NCBI RefSeq assembly: GCF_009758015.1
Contig: NZ_WSEL01000009.1
Location: forward strand, 1 to 64,000
Reading direction: 5' to 3'
Length of the DNA stretch: 64,000 nt
Source: Ramlibacter pinisoli
GTDB lineage: Bacteria > Pseudomonadota > Gammaproteobacteria > Burkholderiales > Burkholderiaceae_C
In this document: positions 59,505 through 64,000 of the stretch, in pieces
How the letters are laid out: the number at the start of each line of letters is the position of its first letter
How positions within the stretch are numbered: position 1 is the first letter of the stretch
The notes under the pieces: generated by a model
Told to the model about the DNA's origin: nothing
What the model saw: the letters and a program-made list of their open reading frames with translations, nothing else
Databases searched by the model: none
Position numbers and translations under genes: made by a program

Positions 59505-60308
59505 CTAGCGGCGCGCCGCGGGCGCCACGGCGGCGCCTTCGATGCGATGGCGACGCAGCGCGTCGGCGACGAAGCCGGTCGCCTTCATCTCCTCGATGAA
59601 GCCGGTCAGCCAGGCCTGCATCGCGGTGCGCCCCTTGGGCACGCCCATGGCCTGCTCGATCACCATGAAGCGGCCCGGCAGCAGGCGCACGCCGCCGACA
59701 CGCTTGGCGTCGGCCTCGAGCTGCTGCTTCACGCCGGCCGCGACGTCGAGGTTCTGGGCCAGGAACAGGTCGGTGACGGCCGGCGACGTCGGCGCGCGCA
59801 CCAGCGTGGCGGCCTTGATCTCGCGCGTCAGGTAGAGGTCGTAGGCGCTGCCGCGGCCCACCGCGATGCGGGTGCCGGCGCGGTCGACCTGCTCGTTGGC
59901 GCGCAGCGGGGATGCTTCGCGCACCAGGTAGGCCCCTTCGATGATCACGTACGGCGGCGTGTAGTCGGTGTCGGCGCCGCGCACCGGGTCGATGGCCACG
60001 AACGCCAGGTCGACCTGGCGTGCCTTGAGGGCCTCCACCACCTGGCCGGCCGAGGTGAACGTGACCAGTTCGACCGGCACCCCCATGCGGCGGGCCGCTT
60101 CCCGCGCGAGGTCGACCGAGACCCCGGTGGGCTCGCCGGCCGGTCCGCGGTTGGCGAGGATGGGATTGCCGAAGTTGATGGCGGCCCGCAGCGGCTTGCC
60201 CCCGAGTTCGGCGCGGGCGGCGGCGGTCGGATCCGGTCCGGCGGCGCAGCCGGCGAGCAACAAGGCCGCCGCGAGGCAGGCGAGGCGACGGGAAAGCTTG
60301 GTTGGCAT
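59505..60308 (-). CDS. Family 3 solute-binding lipoprotein (amino-acid type)
   Basis: The 267-residue protein has a lipobox (LLLAGCAAG) and family-3 binding motifs GVSVDLAREAARRMGVPVELV, VEALKARQVDLAFVAID (in parts) and ALRRHRIEGAAV. It resembles polar-amino-acid ABC receptors but no permease or ATPase gene is adjacent. It is upstream of the Bug receptor on the same strand with a 73-base gap. The ligand is unknown. Confidence 0.8.
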   Translation of the reverse strand: MPTKLSRRLACLAAALLLAGCAAGPDPTAAARAELGGKPLRAAINFGNPILANRGPAGEPTGVSVDLAREAARRMGVPVELVTFTSAGQVVEALKARQVDLAFVAIDPVRGADTDYTPPYVIIEGAYLVREASPLRANEQVDRAGTRIAVGRGSAYDLYLTREIKAATLVRAPTSPAVTDLFLAQNLDVAAGVKQQLEADAKRVGGVRLLPGRFMVIEQAMGVPKGRTAMQAWLTGFIEEMKATGFVADALRRHRIEGAAVAPAARR

Positions 60309-60384
60309 GCCACCGATTGGAGCGCCGCCGGCGCGACCCGTGGAAAGGGGTTAACCCGGGGAGGCGGCCCTACACTTGCCGCCC

Positions 60385-61125
60385 ATGCCCAGAGCCCGCT
60401 TCGATCGCCTGGACGCGCTGCGCGGCGTCGCCATCGTCTGGATGACGGCGTTCCATTTCTGCTTCGACCTCAACCACTTCGGCTGGATCCGGCAGGACTT
60501 CAACAACTCCCCGCTGTGGACCCGGCAGCGCACGGCGATCGTGACCCTGTTCCTGTTCTGCGCCGGCCTGTCGCAGGCGGTCGCCTGGGCCCAGGGGCAA
60601 CGCTGGCCGCGCTTCTGGCGGCGCTGGGCGCAGGTCGCCGGTTGCGCGGTACTGGTGTCGATCGGCTCCTGGTGGATGTTCCCGGCCAGCTGGATCTACT
60701 TCGGCGTGCTGCACGGCATCGCGCTGATGCTGGTGGTGGTGCGGCTGACCGCCGGCTGGGGACGCTGGCTCTGGCTCGCCGGTGCCATCGCACTGCTGCT
60801 GCCGCACCTGGCGCAGGCCCTGCATGCAACCATGCCCTCGCTGGAGCCGTTCAACCGCCCGCCGCTGAACATCCTCGGCCTGATCGGCCGTCGTCCGAAC
60901 ACCGAGGACTACGTCCCCGTCTTCCCATGGCTGGGCGTGTTGTGGTGGGGCATGGCGGCCGGGCAGTGGCTGCTCGAGCGGCGTCCCGAGGCCCTGGCCG
61001 GGCGGCTGCCGGCGGGTGGCGGCGCGCTGTCCTGGCTGGGCCGCTGGAGCCTCAGCTGGTACATGCTGCACCAGCCGGTGCTGATCGGCCTGCTGACGGT
61101 GCTGACGCCGCTGCTGCGGAAGTAG
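60385..61125 (+). CDS. DUF1624/heparan-alpha-glucosaminide acetyltransferase-like membrane protein
   Basis: The 246-residue polytopic protein starts RFDRLDALRGVAIVWMTAFH and continues FCFDLNHFGW, the DUF1624 N-terminus, with about seven hydrophobic helices. The family includes inner-membrane acyltransferase-like proteins of largely unknown role. ATG 60385 is chosen; an in-frame TTG precedes it at 60376. It is followed by a hairpin. Confidence 0.75.
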   Translation: MPRARFDRLDALRGVAIVWMTAFHFCFDLNHFGWIRQDFNNSPLWTRQRTAIVTLFLFCAGLSQAVAWAQGQRWPRFWRRWAQVAGCAVLVSIGSWWMFPASWIYFGVLHGIALMLVVVRLTAGWGRWLWLAGAIALLLPHLAQALHATMPSLEPFNRPPLNILGLIGRRPNTEDYVPVFPWLGVLWWGMAAGQWLLERRPEALAGRLPAGGGALSWLGRWSLSWYMLHQPVLIGLLTVLTPLLRK

Positions 61126-61140
61126 CGGGGGGAAAAGGAA

Positions 61141-61158
61141 ACGGCCCCGAGGGGCCGT
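61141..61158. terminator. Short hairpin after the DUF1624 gene
   Basis: ACGGCCCC pairs with GGGGCCGT around GA, 15 bases after the 61125 stop; two T residues follow closely. Confidence 0.45.
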
Positions 61159-61188
61159 CTGTGGACACCGGGCTGAACCGGGTCGATG

Positions 61189-61247
61189 GACCCCGGCGTT
61201 CGCCGGGGTCGAGTGACGCGCGCCGCCTTGCGGCGCGTCTGTCACTC
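61189..61247. repeat. Two stacked hairpins at the ppiC-type gene end
   Basis: GACCCCGGCG-TT-CGCCGGGGTC at 61189-61210 is perfect. The second hairpin (61211-61247) pairs GAGTGAC with GTCACTC and GCGCGCCG with its complement with a 2-base bulge. Its right arm contains the stop codon of the parvulin gene. Confidence 0.55.
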
Positions 61248-62021
61248 GATCTTCGCGCTGGCGCGCAGGTCCTGCTGGAACTTGGCGAGCTTCTGCTGCT
61301 GCAGCTGCTGGGCGATCTGCGGCTTGATCTCTTCCATCTTGGGCATCTGCGCCTCGCGCACGTCGTCCAGGCGGATGATGTGGTAGCCGAACTGCGACTT
61401 CACCGGCTCCTGGGTGGTCTGGCCCTTCTGCAGCTTGATCATGGCCTGCGAGAACTCGGGCACGTAGCTGGCCGCATTGGCCCAGTCGAGGTCGCCACCG
61501 TTGGCACCCGATCCGGGATCCTTGGACTGCTTCTTGGCGATGTCCTCGAACTTCTGGCCCTTCTTGAGGCTGGCGATGATGGCCTTGGCCTGGTCTTCCT
61601 TCTCGACCAGGATGTGGCGCGCCTTGTATTCCTTGCCGCCGTTGGCCGACACGAACTTGTCGTACTCGGACTTGATGTCCTCGTCGGTCACGGGGTTCTT
61701 CTTCTGGAAGTCGGCGTACAGCTCGCGGATCAGGAGCGTCTGGCGGGCCAGTTCCATCTGCGAGCGGAAGTCGTCGCTGCCGTCGAGGCCGCGCTTCTGC
61801 GCTTCCTGCATCAGGACTTCGCGCACGACCACCTCTTCCTTCAGCTGCTCGTTGACGTCGGGCGTGATCGGGCGCCCCGATTTGGTGATCTGAGCGGCCA
61901 GCGCGTCCATGCGGGCCTTGGGCACTGCCTTGCCGTTGACGATGGCGACGTTCTGCGCGGCGGCGGGCAGGGCGGCGCACAGGGTGGCGGCGGCGAGGGC
62001 CGCGATCAGGTGTTGTTTCAT
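61242..62021 (-). CDS. Parvulin-type peptidyl-prolyl isomerase (periplasmic)
   Basis: The 259-residue protein has a signal peptide ending AALPAAAQ, an N-terminal SurA-like helical part (VNEQLKEEVVVREVLMQEA) and a parvulin domain (KARHILVEKEDQAKAII, then KSQFGYHIIRLDDV). It helps periplasmic or outer-membrane protein folding. The start is ATG 62021. It closes a run msrB-yciB-bolA-ppiC on the minus strand. Confidence 0.88.
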   Translation of the reverse strand: MKQHLIAALAAATLCAALPAAAQNVAIVNGKAVPKARMDALAAQITKSGRPITPDVNEQLKEEVVVREVLMQEAQKRGLDGSDDFRSQMELARQTLLIRELYADFQKKNPVTDEDIKSEYDKFVSANGGKEYKARHILVEKEDQAKAIIASLKKGQKFEDIAKKQSKDPGSGANGGDLDWANAASYVPEFSQAMIKLQKGQTTQEPVKSQFGYHIIRLDDVREAQMPKMEEIKPQIAQQLQQQKLAKFQQDLRASAKIE

Positions 62022-62061
62022 GGGGAGTGCGTTCTCTAGGATCGAACGGAAGCGATGGGGG

Positions 62062-62331
62062 TCAGACGGTCTCGATGGCCAGCGCGTGCAGGCCGGCGTC
62101 GATGTACTCGCTCAACGCATCATACACAAGGCGGTGTCGGGCCACCCTCGGGCGGCCGGCGAACAGGGGTGAGTCGATGCGCACGCGGAAATGGGTGCCG
62201 GAACCGGTGCCGTCCGACCCCGCGTGGCCCAGGTGGGCAGCGCTCTCGTCCACCACTTCCAGGCGGCTGGGAGCCAGGCGCTCGCGCAGCCTGGCCTCGA
62301 GGGCGGTGGCGGTGATGCCGGTGCCGCTCAT
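62062..62331 (-). CDS. BolA-family protein
   Basis: The 89-residue protein has LEVVDESAAHLGHAG and HFRVRIDSPLFAGRPRVARHRLVYDAL (in parts), the BolA signature with a conserved His that contributes to 2Fe-2S sharing with monothiol glutaredoxins. It overlaps yciB by four bases (ATGA). BolA or the related IbaG cannot be distinguished by reading alone. Confidence 0.88.
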   Translation of the reverse strand: MSGTGITATALEARLRERLAPSRLEVVDESAAHLGHAGSDGTGSGTHFRVRIDSPLFAGRPRVARHRLVYDALSEYIDAGLHALAIETV

Positions 62332-62882
62332 CGCTTGGACACCTCGGCTTCGACCTCGGGCGGGCTGAAGCGGCCGAGGTACAGCATCAGCACGACCGAG
62401 AAGACCGCGATGACGGCCGGCATGCCGAACACCTTGAACACGCCCCAGGTCTTCTCGGAGAAGTTGAACGCCACCACCAGGTTCGCCGCGCCGAGCACGA
62501 CGAACAGGGCGGCCCAGGCCAGGTTGGCGCGGGCCCAGGCGACGTCGGGCGCTTTCACGTGCTCCTGCAGCAGCAGGCGGATGAAGTTCTTGCCCAGCAG
62601 GGGCGGGCCGACGAGCAGCGCCGTGGCCATGATCCAGTTGATCACCGTGGGCTTCCACTTGATGAAGGTGGCGTCGTGCAGCACCAGCGTGGCAGTGCCG
62701 AACACCAGCACCACGCCCAGGGTGAACCAGTGCACGGCGGTGATCTTCTTGCGCAGCACCAGCAGCAGGGCGATCTGCAGCACGGTTGCGCCCATGGTCA
62801 GGGCGGTGGCGGTGTAGATGTCGAACAGCAGCAGTGCCGCCAGGAACACCACGCCCGGCAGGAAATCGATGAAGGCGTTCAT
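62328..62882 (-). CDS. yciB: Inner-membrane spanning protein YciB
   Basis: The 184-residue polytopic protein (five or so helices) starts [21 protein letters not shown] and has [14 protein letters not shown] and [16 protein letters not shown], all typical of YciB/IspA intracellular septation proteins. It acts in envelope maintenance and division. The ATG overlaps the msrB stop (ATGA). Confidence 0.92.
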   Translation of the reverse strand: MNAFIDFLPGVVFLAALLLFDIYTATALTMGATVLQIALLLVLRKKITAVHWFTLGVVLVFGTATLVLHDATFIKWKPTVINWIMATALLVGPPLLGKNFIRLLLQEHVKAPDVAWARANLAWAALFVVLGAANLVVAFNFSEKTWGVFKVFGMPAVIAVFSVVLMLYLGRFSPPEVEAEVSKR

Positions 62883-63289
62883 TCCTGGTTCTGGAAGTCC
62901 AGCGAGGCCGAGTTCATGCAGTAGCGCAGGCGGGTCTCCGTCGGGCCGTCCGGAAACACGTGCCCCAGGTGGGCCCCGCACTGGGCGCACACCGTCTCCA
63001 CCCGCACCATGCCGTGGCTGGTGTCGCGGATCTCCCGGATGCTGCCGGGCACCGCCTGCGAGAAGCTGGGCCAGCCGCAACCGGCGTCGAACTTGGTGGC
63101 CGAATCGAACAGCTTGTTACCGCAGCAGATGCAGTGGTAGCTGCCGTCGGCCCAGACGGTCTCGTACTTGCCCGTGAAGGGCCGCTCGGTGGCGGCGTGG
63201 CGCGTCACCTCGTAGGCGCCGCGCTCGGCGCCCTTGGAGGCGAGCAGGGCCTTCCACTCGGCATCGGATTTCTGGATGGGGTAGGTCAT
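62879..63289 (-). CDS. msrB: Peptide methionine (R)-S-oxide reductase
   Basis: The 136-residue MsrB has both zinc CxxC pairs (HCICCGNKL and [10 protein letters not shown]), [10 protein letters not shown] and the catalytic Cys in [10 protein letters not shown]. It repairs methionine-R-sulfoxide. First gene of the msrB-yciB-bolA-ppiC run, with its ATG at 63289 and a divergent spacer to the sensor gene at 63525. Confidence 0.95.
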   Translation of the reverse strand: MTYPIQKSDAEWKALLASKGAERGAYEVTRHAATERPFTGKYETVWADGSYHCICCGNKLFDSATKFDAGCGWPSFSQAVPGSIREIRDTSHGMVRVETVCAQCGAHLGHVFPDGPTETRLRYCMNSASLDFQNQE

Positions 63290-63524
63290 GGGTGGTCAGC
63301 GCGGCCGTGCTGGCCCCGCGGTGGTCATCCACGCGATTGTCCCCCTTCGGCGGCCGGTCGCCCAAGCCGGGGAATTTCCGCCCCACGGCTGGGCCAGCCC
63401 GGCCCGGCGGCGGGGCATGCGGCGGCCAACGCCATAATCCTGCGGCCCATGGGGCGATCCGTCCGACCGGTGACCGGTGCGGGCAGGTGGTTGGAGGGGC
63501 CGTTGGGGGCGGCGGGGGGCAACA

Positions 63525-64000
63525 ATGAAGTTCTTGGCGAACCTGTACGAGCACTACCGGGCGTATCACGCGTACGGCCCGCCGCGCCTGAAGTACATGG
63601 GCATCCTGGGCGCGCTGACGTTCTCCACCTTCTATTTCCTGCGCTTCACCCGGCCCAACCCGCAGCCGCTGGACGACATCGAGCTGCGGCTGGGCGTGCT
63701 GGCTGCCATGGTCGCGCTGGGCCTGCAGAACTACTGGCCGGCGCGCTGGAAGCGCTGGTACATCCCGTTCTCCTATGCGGCCATGCTCTACAGCCTGCCG
63801 TTCTTCACCGTCTACACGGGCCTGGAGCGCGGCGGCGGGGTACCCGCGGTCTCCAACGGCTTCATCGCTTTGTGCTTCCTGACGCTGCTGACCGACTGGC
63901 GCAACACGTTCGTGATGCTGATCGGCGGCGGCGGCGCGGCCCTGCTGCTGTTCCAGCTGGGCCATCCGGACGCCCCGATCCCGCCCGACCTGGTGGCCCA
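63525..64000 (+). CDS. CqsS/LqsS-like membrane sensor, N-terminal part only
   Basis: The visible 158 residues show six or so hydrophobic segments with family motifs YHAYGPPRLKYMGILGALTF, RWKRWYIPFSYAAMLYSLPFF and ALCFLTLLTDWRN (in parts), matching the N-terminal domain of the alpha-hydroxyketone autoinducer sensors CqsS and LqsS. The kinase/receiver domains would lie beyond the window. No cqsA/lqsA synthase gene is visible here, so a signalling role with CAI-1-like molecules is inference. The ATG at 63525 precedes MKFLANLYEHYR. Confidence 0.65.
   Translation, partial: MKFLANLYEHYRAYHAYGPPRLKYMGILGALTFSTFYFLRFTRPNPQPLDDIELRLGVLAAMVALGLQNYWPARWKRWYIPFSYAAMLYSLPFFTVYTGLERGGGVPAVSNGFIALCFLTLLTDWRNTFVMLIGGGGAALLLFQLGHPDAPIPPDLVA

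Overview
The window is a high-G+C chromosomal segment whose gene content and order (dapC-dapD-pilU-dapE-prmB-yheS, smc-zipA-ligA, nadD-rsfS-rlmH-maf-rng, several Bug-type tripartite tricarboxylate transporter receptors) point to a betaproteobacterium of the Burkholderiales, most likely Comamonadaceae or a close relative such as Ramlibacter. The taxonomic call is inference from synteny and family content; no marker gene such as 16S rRNA is present. Most of the window is dense housekeeping chromosome with 1- to 4-base overlaps between genes.

Layout. 1-5873: the 3' part of a very large repeat-rich filamentous-haemagglutinin-like adhesin with six exact 498-bp tandem repeats. 5958-7460: yjgR-type ATPase, divergent from a long co-directional run yebC, purD, hemF, nadD, rsfS, rlmH, maf, rng (7536-14259). 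14278-21174 (minus strand): lipopolysaccharide cluster galE, msbA, heptosyltransferase-like GT9, an uncharacterised glycosyltransferase, an O-antigen ligase-like protein and a GT2 enzyme; a WaaE/KdtX-like GT2 faces the other way at 21255. 22053-25479: tolB, pal, cpoB, tcdA. 25523-25598: tRNA-Lys(UUU).

25554-29401 is a 3.8-kb integrated element at the 3' end of tRNA-Lys. It is bounded by an exact 45-bp direct repeat (attL/attR) and carries a complete tyrosine recombinase, an overlapping helix-turn-helix protein, two ribbon-helix-helix proteins, and one unrecognised cargo gene for a 290-residue protein with two predicted membrane helices. Its base composition is clearly lower in G+C than the flanks. 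Both ends carry CGTAGC motifs, paired at 11-bp spacing, that look like integrase arm sites. The original tRNA terminator now lies beyond attR. This is the most likely place in the window for an undescribed system.

29463-38944 (mainly minus strand): PKHD-type 2OG-Fe(II) hydroxylase, small GAF-like gene, EcsC/DUF697-like gene, yheS, prmB, dapE, pilU, dapD, dapC. 39060-47928 (plus): VOC-fold protein, smc, zipA, ligA, def, and a polytopic membrane protein. 48187-51652 (minus): glnD and map, divergent from purL (51778). 55821-60308: two Bug receptors around a gamma-glutamyltransferase, then a family-3 solute-binding lipoprotein. 60385-63289: DUF1624 acyltransferase-like protein, then a minus-strand run msrB, yciB, bolA and a parvulin-type isomerase. 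63525 to the window end: the N-terminal membrane domain of a CqsS/LqsS-like sensor kinase, cut by the window edge.

Functional themes are envelope construction (LPS, Tol-Pal, adhesin), translation and ribosome maintenance (YebC, RsfS, RlmH, RNase G, YheS, PrmB, Def, Map), lysine/peptidoglycan precursor synthesis (dapCDE), chromosome maintenance (Smc, LigA, ZipA) and purine synthesis (PurD, PurL). No CRISPR array, rRNA operon or transposase gene was seen. All calls are by reading; no database search was run.
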